From Candidatus Eiseniibacteriota bacterium (lineage in GTDB: Bacteria; Eisenbacteria; RBG-16-71-46): a stretch of DNA of 32,251 bases. The position numbers and the translations under genes are program-made. Location of the stretch: contig JACRIW010000058.1 of assembly GCA_016215625.1 (NCBI GenBank), positions 1-32,251 of the forward strand, in the 5' to 3' direction. The stretch's first letter is position 1. Each line of letters begins with the position of its first letter. Under the pieces are notes generated by a model. The model was not told the origin of the DNA, did not search any database, and was given only the letters and a program-made list of their open reading frames with translations. Shown here piece after piece: positions 24,471 to 32,251 of the stretch.

Positions 24471-25280
24471 ATGGGCGACCGTCGATTCGATGAAGGCTTG
24501 GCCGCCGCGGAAAGCGGCGATTTCGCGAAGGCACACCGCGTCTGGCTGGAACTCGCGAGCGAAAACTCGGCGGACGCGCAGTTCGCGCTAGGCCAGATGT
24601 ACGTGCGCGGCGACGGCGTGGAGCACGATGCCGCGGAGGCGGTGCGATGGCTTGCACTGGCGGCGGACCAGGGACACTGCGAGGCACAGTATTCCATGGG
24701 CGCAGCGCATACCCTCGGCTTCGGCGTCGAGCGCAGCACGGGAAAAGCGTTTCAGTGGTACCTCAAGTCCGCCCGCCAGGGCTTTGCCGACGCGCAGTAC
24801 GAAGTCGGCTGCATGTGCATCGATGGTCGCGCCGTACGCGACTACGAGGCCGCGGTCCGATGGTTCCGGGAGGCCGCAGATCTCGGTCACGGCGGGGCGA
24901 TGATGCAGCTCGGAATCCTCTACGACGAAGGCCAAGGAGTGCCCATGGATCATGCCGAAGCGGAACGCCTGCTTCATGCCGCCGCTCGGGACGGCTGGCC
25001 GACCGCCCACTTCGTACTCGGGCGCAGGCACGCGGAGGGCAAGTTCGTACGGAGGGACGACGAGGCAGCACTGCAATGCTTCCGCGCAGCGGCGGAACTC
25101 GGCGACGCCCACGGACAGAACGCGCTCGGGTACATGTATGACTACGGCCGTGCGGTGCCGACGGACGAGCAGGCAGCATTGGAGTGGTACTCGCGCGCAG
25201 CCGAACAGGGGCTGAAGTCCGGTACGTTCAACGTCCGCCAGATGAAGGCAGAACACAGGCTGCCGCGCGTGATGTACTGA
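24471..25280 (+). CDS. Sel1-repeat protein
   Basis: A 269-residue protein composed of about six Sel1-like repeats, each around 36 residues with the pattern A-x2-LG-x-MY-x2-G-x-GV-x6-A-x2-W-x3-AA-x-QG. Clear examples are AQFALGQMYVRGDGVEHD, AQYEVGCMCIDGRAVRD and NALGYMYDYGRAVPTD. Such solenoids bind proteins and often act as adaptors in stress or secretion pathways. No signal peptide is evident, so it should be cytoplasmic. ATG 24471 directly follows GGGGGAGGAG, an unusually close ribosome-binding site. It is the last gene of the operon, 52 bases after the membrane GTPase, and converges on miaB with nine bases between stops. Confidence 0.9.
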   Translation: MGDRRFDEGLAAAESGDFAKAHRVWLELASENSADAQFALGQMYVRGDGVEHDAAEAVRWLALAADQGHCEAQYSMGAAHTLGFGVERSTGKAFQWYLKSARQGFADAQYEVGCMCIDGRAVRDYEAAVRWFREAADLGHGGAMMQLGILYDEGQGVPMDHAEAERLLHAAARDGWPTAHFVLGRRHAEGKFVRRDDEAALQCFRAAAELGDAHGQNALGYMYDYGRAVPTDEQAALEWYSRAAEQGLKSGTFNVRQMKAEHRLPRVMY

Positions 25281-25289
25281 GGTCCCTCG

Positions 25290-26621
25290 TCACCCGATCG
25301 TCACCAGCGGTACCTGCCGCGGCTTCTTCAGCGATTCGCCGAGCAGCGTGACTGGCGTCGTGCCGACCACCTTCACGCGCGCGAGCTCGCCGGGCTGGGT
25401 GCCGTCGTCGGTGAACACGACGGTCTTGAACTCCGCGCTCTTGCCGTAGAGCTGCGTGCCGTCGCGGTGGCTCACGTTCTCGACCAGCACCTCGACTTCG
25501 GCGCCGAGAAGCGCGTCGTTGATCTCGGCCGAGATCGCCATCTGCTCGTCGATCAGGCGCGTCAGGCGGCGGCCCTTCTCGTCCTCGGTCACGGTCTCGG
25601 GCCACTTGAAGGCCTTCGTGTCCGGGCGCGCGGAGTACTTGAACAGGAACGCGCTGTCGAAGCGCGCCTCCTTCAGGTACGCGGAAGTCATCTCGAACTC
25701 CTCCTCGGTCTCGCCGGGGAAGCCGACGATCACGTCGGTCGAGAGCGCCATCTTTGGCACGCGCGCGCGCAGCTTCGCCACCACGTCGCGGAAGGTCGCC
25801 ATGTCGTACGTGCGGTTCATGGCGTCCAGCACTCGGTCCGAGCCGGACTGCAGCGGCAGGTGCACGTGCGGCATGACCTTCTCGCACTCGGCCATCGCCG
25901 CGATCACGCGGTCGGTCATGTCGCTCGGATGCGGTGACGTGAAGCGGATGCGCTTCACGCCGGCCACGCCGTTCGCCGCGCGCAGCAGGTCGGCGAAGTC
26001 GTTCGTGTCGTGCTTCCACGAGTTCACGGTCTGTCCGAGGAACACGATCTCGCAGAAGCCCCGGGCGGCGGCGTGCTCCACCTGCCGCACGAGATCGGCG
26101 AGCGGGATGCTGCGCTCACGGCCGCGCGTGTAGGGGACGACGCAGTACGTGCAGAACTTGTCGCAGCCGCGCTGCACGGTCACCCACGCGCGCACGCCGG
26201 CGACGCGCTTGGGCTCGAGGTCGCCGTAGGTCTCGTCACGATCGAGGCGAATCTCCGCGACCGGGGCGCCAGCGGCGCTCTTGAGCAAGTTGGGCAGGTC
26301 GCGATAGCCGTCGGGTCCCACGACCAGGTCGAGCACGCGCTTGGTGTCGAGCAGCTTCTTGCGCAGGTGCTGCGCCATGCACCCGGCGACGCCGACCACG
26401 AGCGCGGGGTTCTTCATCTTCAGGTGCGCGAACTCCCCGAGACGCCCGAGCACGCGCAGCTCCGCGTGCTCGCGGATCGCGCAGGTGTTCAGGATCACCG
26501 CGTCGGCTTCGTCCGGGCGCGGCACGAGCTCCATGCCGGCGCGTTCGAGCACACCGGCCATGAGTTCGCTGTCGGCCACGTTCATCTGGCAGCCGTAGGT
26601 TTCGAGGAAGACGCGTTTCAT
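25290..26621 (-). CDS. miaB: tRNA-2-methylthio-N6-dimethylallyladenosine synthase
   Basis: A 443-residue radical-SAM methylthiotransferase that adds a methylthio group to i6A at position 37 of tRNAs reading UNN codons. The N-terminal domain binds one iron-sulfur cluster through Cys11 (TYGCQMN), Cys47 (NTCAIRE) and Cys81 (GCMAQ). The radical-SAM cluster is Cys153, Cys157 and Cys160 in RGCDKFCTYC. A TRAM domain closes the protein (about 378-440). GCQMN separates MiaB from RimO and MtaB. ATG 26621 begins right at the conserved KRVFLETYG; no ribosome-binding site is seen. It follows the phosphatase gene after 88 bases on the same strand and is probably cotranscribed with it. Confidence 0.95.
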   Translation of the reverse strand: MKRVFLETYGCQMNVADSELMAGVLERAGMELVPRPDEADAVILNTCAIREHAELRVLGRLGEFAHLKMKNPALVVGVAGCMAQHLRKKLLDTKRVLDLVVGPDGYRDLPNLLKSAAGAPVAEIRLDRDETYGDLEPKRVAGVRAWVTVQRGCDKFCTYCVVPYTRGRERSIPLADLVRQVEHAAARGFCEIVFLGQTVNSWKHDTNDFADLLRAANGVAGVKRIRFTSPHPSDMTDRVIAAMAECEKVMPHVHLPLQSGSDRVLDAMNRTYDMATFRDVVAKLRARVPKMALSTDVIVGFPGETEEEFEMTSAYLKEARFDSAFLFKYSARPDTKAFKWPETVTEDEKGRRLTRLIDEQMAISAEINDALLGAEVEVLVENVSHRDGTQLYGKSAEFKTVVFTDDGTQPGELARVKVVGTTPVTLLGESLKKPRQVPLVTIG

Positions 26622-26709
26622 GAGGGCGGGAACGCTACCACGCGCGCGACGTCTGCAGCCAGCGCGGGGCAACGGGTGCGGGCATCCGCGGCGCACCGCG
26701 AACGGTACG

Positions 26710-27993
26710 TCAGCGCCCGGGCGTGAACCGGATGGCGAGCACCGTGACGTCGTCGGTCGGAACCGGGCGGCCGCTCCAGTTGCGGATGGCCTTCACGATG
26801 TCGTTCACGACGAGGTCGAGCGGCTGGCGGCGCAACTCCACGAGATATTCCGTGAGCCGCTCGTAGCCGAAGGTCTGGCCCATGACGTTGCGTGCGCCGA
26901 GCACGCCGTCGCTCACTGCGACGACGAGGTCGCCGGGCAGCAACCGCACCTGTTCGTCCTCGAACGTGTCCTGCGCCGACGTACCCGCGCTCGGCGTGTT
27001 GCCCGCGAGCATCGAGACGGGGTTGTCGTCGGAAGGCACCCAGAGCGGCGGCGGGTAGCCGGCGTTCGTGCACGTGAGCAGGCCGCCGGGCGAGAGCTGC
27101 GCGAGCCAGAGCGCGGTCGTGCGCCGTCCGCCCGAGCGCAGGTGCAGCTCCGAGCCGATGCGCGAGACGATCGCGGCGGGCGAGGCCTCGGCGGTGCAGC
27201 CCGAGACGAACAGCCCCTGCACGAACGCCGCGGTCAGCGCGGCCTCGACCCCGTCGCCCGCGACGTCCGCGACGAGCAGCGACTGCGCGCCGTTCGCGTG
27301 CGGGACGCGGTCGGCGGTGTCGCCACCTTCGTACGCGCTCGCCAGCCGCGCGTAGGCGACCTCGTAGAAGCGCGACTCGAACGTGCCGGTCGGCAGCAGC
27401 GTGCGGCCCGAGAGCCCGCTCGAATCGCGCAGCTGCTGCGCGAGCTGCTCGGCGCGCTGAGCCTGCATCGCGCGCTCGATGGCGGCCGCGACGGGGGGCA
27501 GCATGGCGGACAGCGCCTCGAGGTCGGCGTTCTGGAAGACGGGTGCGGGTGCGGTGCGCGCGAGGTTCAGCACGCCGAGGATGCCTTCGTGCGACTCGAG
27601 CGGCACGCACAGCGCGGACTCGATCGCCTGCTCGGCCGTGCCGTTCAGCGCTTCGCCGCGCACCTCGCCGTTGAGCACGAGGCCCTGGTGCTTGCGGTAC
27701 ACCCACTCGGAGATGCTGTTCGGGCGCCACTCGGTGTCGCGGCCGATCAGCTCGGGACGCAGGCCCATCCCGGCGACGATGCGCAGCCGGCCGGTCTCGG
27801 GGTTGATGACCATGAGGGACGCGCGCTTGGCGGACGTCGCGCGCACGAGCGGCGCGAGCAGCTGCGCACCCACGTCACGCAGGTCGAGCGTCGGGACGAT
27901 GCGAAGGCTCGCTTCGAACAGCTCGGCCGCCGTGCCGGCCGGCATGGCCGCCGCGGTGGATTCGATCGAGGTCTCCGGGCGCGGTTCGTTCAC
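26710..27993 (-). CDS. GAF domain SpoIIE/PP2C-type serine phosphatase
   Basis: A 427-residue signalling protein. Residues 20-185 form a GAF domain (LMVINPETGRLRIVAGMGL, ALCVPLESHEGILGVLNLAR), which binds a small molecule or mediates contacts. A short coiled coil (about 172-192) leads to a PP2C/SpoIIE phosphatase with VADVAGDG (241-248), NAGYPPP (310-316), SDGV (Asp362) and TDDVT (Asp414-415). Usual family residues His in the GHG and NAGH motifs are replaced by Asp and Tyr, so activity may be altered. GTG 27993 overlaps the regulator stop as GTGA, the mark of coupled translation. Likely role: dephosphorylating an anti-anti-sigma factor under control of the adjacent response regulator. Confidence 0.85.
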   Translation of the reverse strand: MNEPRPETSIESTAAAMPAGTAAELFEASLRIVPTLDLRDVGAQLLAPLVRATSAKRASLMVINPETGRLRIVAGMGLRPELIGRDTEWRPNSISEWVYRKHQGLVLNGEVRGEALNGTAEQAIESALCVPLESHEGILGVLNLARTAPAPVFQNADLEALSAMLPPVAAAIERAMQAQRAEQLAQQLRDSSGLSGRTLLPTGTFESRFYEVAYARLASAYEGGDTADRVPHANGAQSLLVADVAGDGVEAALTAAFVQGLFVSGCTAEASPAAIVSRIGSELHLRSGGRRTTALWLAQLSPGGLLTCTNAGYPPPLWVPSDDNPVSMLAGNTPSAGTSAQDTFEDEQVRLLPGDLVVAVSDGVLGARNVMGQTFGYERLTEYLVELRRQPLDLVVNDIVKAIRNWSGRPVPTDDVTVLAIRFTPGR

Positions 27994-28391
27994 GCGGCTT
28001 CGCTCCGCGGGGGCGTGAGCGCCTGCTGCAGGTCGGTCATGAAGAAGGGCTTCGAGAGCAGGCCGTCCGGCTCGTCGGCGTCGCCGGCGAACGTGTCCGC
28101 CTCGACGTAGTCTCCGGTCATGAGCAACACGCGCGTCTCGGGGTTCAGGGCGCGGATCTCGTGGAGCAGCTGCAGCCCGTCCACTTCCGGCATGTGCAGG
28201 TCCACGATCGCGCACTCGATCGCGGGAAAGTGCGCACGGAACAGCTCGAGCGCCTGGGTGCCGGTGTTGGCGAGCAGGGGCTGCCAGCCGAGCGAGCGCG
28301 CCATGGAATGGAGCACTTCGAGCACGGCGGGTTCGTCGTCCGCGATCAGGACGAACGGTGTGTCGGCAGGATGGGGGATCGAAAACGGCAC
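27990..28391 (-). CDS. stand-alone response regulator receiver protein
   Basis: A 133-residue CheY-like receiver domain. ADDEP (17-21) supplies the acidic pair, Asp64 in IVDLHMP is the phosphate acceptor, LLMTGD carries the switch Thr, and LLSKPF the conserved Lys. It has no output domain. The GTG start is preceded by GAGGAGGG. Its stop overlaps the start of the phosphatase gene, so it likely regulates that enzyme as a separate subunit, an arrangement equivalent to receiver-PP2C fusions of the RssB-like type. No histidine kinase is in the window. Confidence 0.9.
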   Translation of the reverse strand: MPFSIPHPADTPFVLIADDEPAVLEVLHSMARSLGWQPLLANTGTQALELFRAHFPAIECAIVDLHMPEVDGLQLLHEIRALNPETRVLLMTGDYVEADTFAGDADEPDGLLSKPFFMTDLQQALTPPRSEAA

Positions 28392-28397
28392 GACTGG

Positions 28398-28405
28398 CCC
28401 TCCTC
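28398..28405 (-). promoter_or_regulatory. ribosome-binding site of the response regulator
   Basis: On the minus strand GAGGAGGG lies six bases before GTG 28391 and supports this non-ATG start. Confidence 0.75.
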
Positions 28406-28498
28406 GGGAGAGGTCTCGCCAGACGGAGGGGCCGTCGTCGCAGGGGTTTCATCGGCCGGAAGGGGGCGCGCCTTGAGCAGGCGTTCGCCCTCCCGGCA

Positions 28499-28527
28499 TT
28501 GGACCCGCCGGGACGCGCTGGTATGGT
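28499..28527 (+). promoter_or_regulatory. queF promoter
   Basis: TTGGAC (28499-28504) and TATGGT (28522-28527) are separated by exactly 17 bases, a good sigma70-type match and the clearest promoter in the window. It predicts a start near 28534 and a leader of about 96 bases. Confidence 0.55.
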
Positions 28528-28540
28528 GCCGGGCCGAAAG

Positions 28541-28556
28541 GGTCCCGGACGGGACC
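28541..28556 (+). other. queF leader hairpin
   Basis: GGTCCC-GGAC-GGGACC is a perfect six-pair stem near the predicted 5' end of the queF transcript. The pattern of a preQ1 riboswitch (C-rich loop and A-rich tail) was not seen, so it is more likely a stabilising 5' hairpin. Confidence 0.35.
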
Positions 28557-28629
28557 GCCCGCGGATTCGTCGGTCGCCCGAGCGGCGCCGGTCCCCCGCC
28601 ATCACTCCAGCAGCGAGCATCCATCCGCC

Positions 28630-29010
28630 ATGTCGACCAAGCCTTCCAAGCACCTCGTGACGTTCCCGAACCCGAGCCCGGGCCGGGACTACCTCATCCG
28701 CCACGAGTGCCCCGAGTACACCGCGAACTGCCCCGTCACCGGCCAGCCCGACTTCGGCACCATCGTCGTGCTCTACACGCCCGACAAGCTGTGCGTCGAG
28801 CTCAAGTCGCTGAAGCTCTACATCTGGGCCTTCCGCAACGAGGGGCACTACTTCGAGCAGGTCACGAACCAGATCCTCGACGACCTCGTGAAGGCGGTGA
28901 AGCCCCGCCGCATGACGATCGCGGGCCTGTTCAACGTGCGCGGCGGCATCACGACCCGCGTCGTCGCCCGCTACACCAAGCCGGGCTCGAGGGGCCGCGC
29001 GAAGCGCTAG
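28630..29010 (+). CDS. queF: NADPH-dependent 7-cyano-7-deazaguanine reductase (type I)
   Basis: A 126-residue tunnelling-fold enzyme that reduces preQ0 to preQ1 with NADPH in queuosine biosynthesis. NCPVTGQPDFG holds the catalytic Cys34, which forms the thioimide with preQ0, and Asp41. ELKSLKLYIWAFRNEGHYFE (from Glu57) is the QueF signature for NADPH and substrate binding. Length fits the short, single-domain type found in Bacillus. ATG 28630 begins after a C-rich leader without a clear ribosome-binding site. It is divergent from the response-regulator operon and has its own promoter and a strong hairpin after the stop, so it is probably monocistronic. Confidence 0.93.
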   Translation: MSTKPSKHLVTFPNPSPGRDYLIRHECPEYTANCPVTGQPDFGTIVVLYTPDKLCVELKSLKLYIWAFRNEGHYFEQVTNQILDDLVKAVKPRRMTIAGLFNVRGGITTRVVARYTKPGSRGRAKR

Positions 29011-29034
29011 GCCGCACATTCGTTCTGGCGCCGC

Positions 29035-29076
29035 GGGCGCGTCACGGCCTACTGTCTTCGGGCCGGTGACGCGCCC
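29035..29076 (+). terminator. queF terminator hairpin
   Basis: GGGCGCGTCAC-GGCC (29035-29049) pairs with GGCC-G-GTGACGCGCCC (29061-29076): fifteen pairs with one bulged G and an 11-base loop, 24 bases after the queF stop. Only GTTCC follows, not a T-tract. The loop contains TACTGT, a TAnnnT-type -10 that might instead belong to a promoter of the downstream protease; the two readings are not exclusive. Confidence 0.55.
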
Positions 29077-29152
29077 GTTCCGCATGCGGGCCGCGCCATC
29101 CGGCACCGCCGGCCGCGGTCGTTCGGGAGGAAGCTCGCACCCCCGGGAGCAC

Positions 29153-32100
29153 ATGCGCCGTTCGAGAGGATTGTTCGCGCTTCTGTCGTCGCTCGCCCTG
29201 CCGGCGCTGGTGTCGGCCGCGTTCGCCGCGGCCCCCGCCTACGAGCCTGGCGAGGTGCTCGTGCGCTTTCGCGCCGAGATGGGCGCGGCGCGCCGTGCCG
29301 CGCTGCGCGAGGACCTGGGCGCCACGCTGGTCGAGCGCTTCGACGTGCCGGGCCTCGAACGACTGCGCGTCGCCGGTCGCGTCGAGGACGCGGTCGCCGC
29401 GCTGCGCGCGCGCGCCGACGTCGCGTACGCCGAGCCCAACTGGTTGTGGAGCGCCGACGCGCGGCCGAACGATCCGTCCTACCCGCAGCTGTGGGGGCTG
29501 CGCAACGCCGGGCAGACGGGCGGTACGCCCGGCGCGGACATCCACGCGGAGGCCGCGTGGGACGCCTTCACCGGCGACCCCGAGATGCTCGTGGGCGTCA
29601 TCGACTCCGGTGTCGAGGTCGGGCACCCCGACCTGCTCGCGAACCTCTGGACGAATCCCGGGGAGGTCGTCGGCAACCAGATCGACGACGACGGCAACGG
29701 CTACGTGGACGACGTGCATGGATACGACTTCGCCAACCGCGACGGCGATCCTTCCGACGACAACGGTCACGGCACGCACGTCGCCGGTACGATCGCGGCC
29801 ACGGGCAACAACCGCATCGGCGTCGTGGGCGTGAACTGGCGCGCGAAGATCGTGGCGCTCAAGTTCCTGCGCGCCTCGGGCTCGGGCAACACCGCCGACG
29901 CGATCGCCGCGATCCAGTACGCGGTCCGCATGCACGTGCGCGTGCTCAACAACTCGTGGGGTGGTGGACCGTATTCGCAGGCGCTCCACGACGCGATCGC
30001 GGCGGCGGGCGAGGCCGGGATCGTCTTCGTGGCCGCGGCGGGCAACTCCGGGCTCGACAACGACGTCGTGCCGCAGTACCCGGCGAGCATCGACCTGCCG
30101 AACGTGATCGCGGTCGCGGCCACCGATCGCGACGACCAGCTGGCCGCATTCTCGAACTGGGGCGCGTCTTCGGTGGATATCGCCGCTCCCGGCGTGGACA
30201 TCTACTCGACCTGGCCCGGGCGCACCTACCAGTACCTCTCGGGCACGTCGATGGCGGCGCCGTTCGTCTCCGGTGCGTGCGCGCTGCTGCTCGGACGCTT
30301 TCCCGACATGGGGCCGGCGCAGCTGCGCGCGCGCCTGCTGTCGACCGCGGACCGGCTGCCGTGGCTCGCCGGTCGCGTCGCGAGCGGGGCGCGGCTCAAC
30401 CTGTTCCTCGCATCGGCCGACCCCGACACGATCCCCCCCGGGGCGGTGACCGACCTCGCACCCGAGGAGCCCGGCTCGACTTCGTACGACTTCACGTGGA
30501 CCGCGACCGGTGACGACGGCCCGGCGGGGCGTGCGACGAGCTACGAACTGCGCTGGTCCACCTCGCCGATCGACTCGAACACGTTCGCGGAAGCGACGCC
30601 GAGCGCCGTGGGTGCGCCCGAACCGTCGGGCGCCCCGGAGCACGTGCGCGTGTTCGGGCTGCCGCTCGGCGCCGACGTCTACGTGGCGCTGCGTGCACGC
30701 GACGAGTTCGGCAACGCGGGGCCGCTCTCGAACGCCGTGCGCGTCACGACGCTGCCGGCGCCGCGCGCCGGCGTGGCCCCACTCGCATTCGAAGCCGACC
30801 TGCGCACGGGCGAGTCCGTCGAGGAGGCGCTCGTCCTGCGCAACGACTCGCCGGGCACGCTCGAGTGGAGCGTGCCGACGCCCGCGCTCGAGGTCAGCGC
30901 GTCGGCGACGGTCGTCTGGCCCGACGAAGAGCCCGCGAAAGGGCGTGACGGCGCGCCGCGTGGTCCGCAGGCGGACGCCGCGGGCGGGCCGGATCCATTC
31001 GGGTATCGCTGGCTCGATTCGTCCGATCCGCGTGGACCGGCGTTCGCGTGGGTGGACGTCGCGAGCCCCGAGCGCGCGGTCGCGCTCACCGGTGACGACG
31101 AACTCTCGGGCGAAGTGCCGATCGGGTTCTCGTTCCCGTTCTACGGCCGCCGCCACACGAGCGTGCGCGTGAGCACGAACGGCTACCTCACGTTCGGGAA
31201 CGACCCGGTGCCGTTCACGAACTCGGGGCTGCCCTCGACGCGCGGCGTCCACACGATGATCGCGCCATGCTGGGACGACCTGAACTTCGGCGCGAGCACG
31301 AAGCGCGCATACGCCGCGCTCGTGGACGGACGCTTCGTCGTCACCTGGCTCGACGTGCCGCGCTACGCCGATCCCGCGTCCGCGCAGACGTTCCAGACGG
31401 TCCTGTATCCCTCGGGCGAGATCCGCTTCCAGTACCTCGCGGGGACGGGCGTGCGGAACAACTGTACCGTGGGCGTCCAGGACACGACGCGCACGATCGG
31501 GCTCACGGTGAGCTTCAACCAGGACTACGTGCGCGACAGCCTCGCGGTGCGCATCATGCCGCTGCGGCAGTGGCTCACGGTGACGCCGCCCTCGGGCTTC
31601 CTCGCCCCGGGCGCGACGGCGACCGCGCACGTGCGCCTCGACGCGAGCGCGCTGCCGACCGCCACGTACACGGGGGCCGTGCACGTGCGCACGAACGACC
31701 CGCTCGCACCCGACGTCGCGCTTCCCGTGACGATGCGCGTCGAGGGCGCGCCCGACGTGCGCTTCGGGCCCGACACGCTCGACTTCGGCCACGTCTTCGT
31801 GGGCGCCGCCGACACGCTCATGCTGAACGTCGGCAACGACGGCGTGGACGCGCTGCACCTGCTCTGGCGCCGTGTCGAGGCGCCGTTCGCGATCGCGTTC
31901 GAGCCGCGCACGCTGCTGCCCGGCGAGACGGCGGCGTTCCCGGTCGTGTTCGCGCCACGGGCGAGCGGAGTGTTCGAACAGACGCTCGACGTGGGCTGCG
32001 ACGATCCCGACATGGGGCTGCTGCACGTCGTGCTGCGCGGCTCGGCGGCGCCGCCGCCGGTGGCGGTGTACGGCGCCGACTCGCTGCGCCTCGTGACCGC

Positions 32101-32251
32101 GAACGGCATCGGCGACGCCGTGCGCGACCGCACCGTGCCGCTGCGGTTGCGCAACGAGGGCGGCTCGCCGCTGCACTGGCGCGCGCTCGTCGAGACCTCC
32201 GGGCCGGTCTCGGGCACGCGCGCGCCGGCGGCCGAGGGCGTGCCGCACACG
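29153..32251 (+). CDS. secreted subtilisin-family (S8) serine protease, 3' end outside window
   Basis: 1033 residues are present and the frame is open at the right edge. A signal peptide (RRSRGLFALLSSLALPALVSAAFA) is followed by a propeptide-like region (EVLVRF to YAEPNW, about 35-100). The catalytic triad is Asp151 in VIDSGVE, His206 in NGHGTHVAG and Ser366 in SGTSMAAPF, with oxyanion Asn298 in AAAGNSG. After about residue 430 come a fibronectin III-like domain, a beta-rich domain containing VRVSTNGYLTFGN, and choice-of-anchor type immunoglobulin-like repeats (LTVTPPSG, then a DFGHVFVGAADT strand). This is a cell-surface or secreted protease; in related bacteria such tails end in a sorting domain, here out of view. 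GGGAG at 29145-29149 precedes ATG 29153. Confidence 0.92.
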   Translation, partial: MRRSRGLFALLSSLALPALVSAAFAAAPAYEPGEVLVRFRAEMGAARRAALREDLGATLVERFDVPGLERLRVAGRVEDAVAALRARADVAYAEPNWLWSADARPNDPSYPQLWGLRNAGQTGGTPGADIHAEAAWDAFTGDPEMLVGVIDSGVEVGHPDLLANLWTNPGEVVGNQIDDDGNGYVDDVHGYDFANRDGDPSDDNGHGTHVAGTIAATGNNRIGVVGVNWRAKIVALKFLRASGSGNTADAIAAIQYAVRMHVRVLNNSWGGGPYSQALHDAIAAAGEAGIVFVAAAGNSGLDNDVVPQYPASIDLPNVIAVAATDRDDQLAAFSNWGASSVDIAAPGVDIYSTWPGRTYQYLSGTSMAAPFVSGACALLLGRFPDMGPAQLRARLLSTADRLPWLAGRVASGARLNLFLASADPDTIPPGAVTDLAPEEPGSTSYDFTWTATGDDGPAGRATSYELRWSTSPIDSNTFAEATPSAVGAPEPSGAPEHVRVFGLPLGADVYVALRARDEFGNAGPLSNAVRVTTLPAPRAGVAPLAFEADLRTGESVEEALVLRNDSPGTLEWSVPTPALEVSASATVVWPDEEPAKGRDGAPRGPQADAAGGPDPFGYRWLDSSDPRGPAFAWVDVASPERAVALTGDDELSGEVPIGFSFPFYGRRHTSVRVSTNGYLTFGNDPVPFTNSGLPSTRGVHTMIAPCWDDLNFGASTKRAYAALVDGRFVVTWLDVPRYADPASAQTFQTVLYPSGEIRFQYLAGTGVRNNCTVGVQDTTRTIGLTVSFNQDYVRDSLAVRIMPLRQWLTVTPPSGFLAPGATATAHVRLDASALPTATYTGAVHVRTNDPLAPDVALPVTMRVEGAPDVRFGPDTLDFGHVFVGAADTLMLNVGNDGVDALHLLWRRVEAPFAIAFEPRTLLPGETAAFPVVFAPRASGVFEQTLDVGCDDPDMGLLHVVLRGSAAPPPVAVYGADSLRLVTANGIGDAVRDRTVPLRLRNEGGSPLHWRALVETSGPVSGTRAPAAEGVPHT

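Noticed and set aside
28528..28629. preQ1 riboswitch in the queF leader
   Set aside because: The leader is GC-rich and contains only a short hairpin. The C-rich loop plus A-rich tail expected of preQ1 aptamers is not seen.
29042..32248. A minus-strand open frame of over 1000 codons
   Set aside because: Antisense to the subtilisin gene with its complete catalytic triad. Its composition (Arg, His, Val, Ala) is shadow-like.
1..32251. CRISPR array, insertion sequence, integrase, tRNA or rRNA
   Set aside because: No direct-repeat array, transposase or recombinase motif, or recognisable RNA gene was found on reading both strands. A tRNA or covariance-model scan would be needed for certainty.

Overview
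The window is very GC-rich, with dense genes, frequent GTG/TTG starts and good Shine-Dalgarno sites. A TonB-dependent receptor fragment, a periplasmic-type penicillin acylase and secreted multidomain proteases point to a Gram-negative host. The large subtilisin with a fibronectin III and choice-of-anchor type tail recalls high-GC lineages such as Candidatus Eisenbacteria or Gemmatimonadota. That placement is inference; no rRNA or phylogenetic marker was available to fix it.

Layout. 1-4728 is ordinary chromosome: the end of a TonB-dependent receptor (+), a convergent penicillin acylase family hydrolase (-) with a shared hairpin terminator, a ROK-family sugar kinase (+), and a DinB-fold protein with a SAP-like N-terminus (+). 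4729-5328 is a 600-base gene-free stretch with a run of hairpins and a weak candidate promoter.

5329-25280 is the centre of interest: twelve same-strand genes over about 20 kb. Most are overlapping or separated by 1-60 bases, so they look like one operon. In order: CFI-box small protein; HerA-type DNA translocase ATPase; ParB/sulfiredoxin-fold protein with a disordered N-terminus; small membrane protein; GrpE-like nucleotide exchange factor; lidless Hsp70; a 1027-residue protein with duplicated degenerate J-like modules, two zinc ribbons and fibronectin III-like repeats; zinc-finger GTPase; GAP1-type GTPase-associated protein; a second Hsp70 whose lid is replaced by a GATase-like domain; a membrane GTPase with zinc ribbons and an outer PEGA/beta-sandwich region; and a Sel1-repeat protein. 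My reading is a membrane-linked surveillance or conflict system. The two GTPases and GAP1 would sense or gate, a dedicated Hsp70/GrpE/J-like chaperone machine would hold or release partners, and HerA plus the ParB-like protein would act on DNA. The GAP1 and membrane-GTPase families are, as I recall, known from comparative genomics of NTP-dependent conflict systems. I do not recall this whole assembly being characterised.

25290-32251 returns to housekeeping genes: miaB, a GAF-SpoIIE phosphatase and a response regulator in one minus-strand operon (regulator to phosphatase to miaB), then divergent queF (+) with a recognisable promoter and hairpin terminator, and the 5' part of a subtilisin-family protease that runs off the end of the window.
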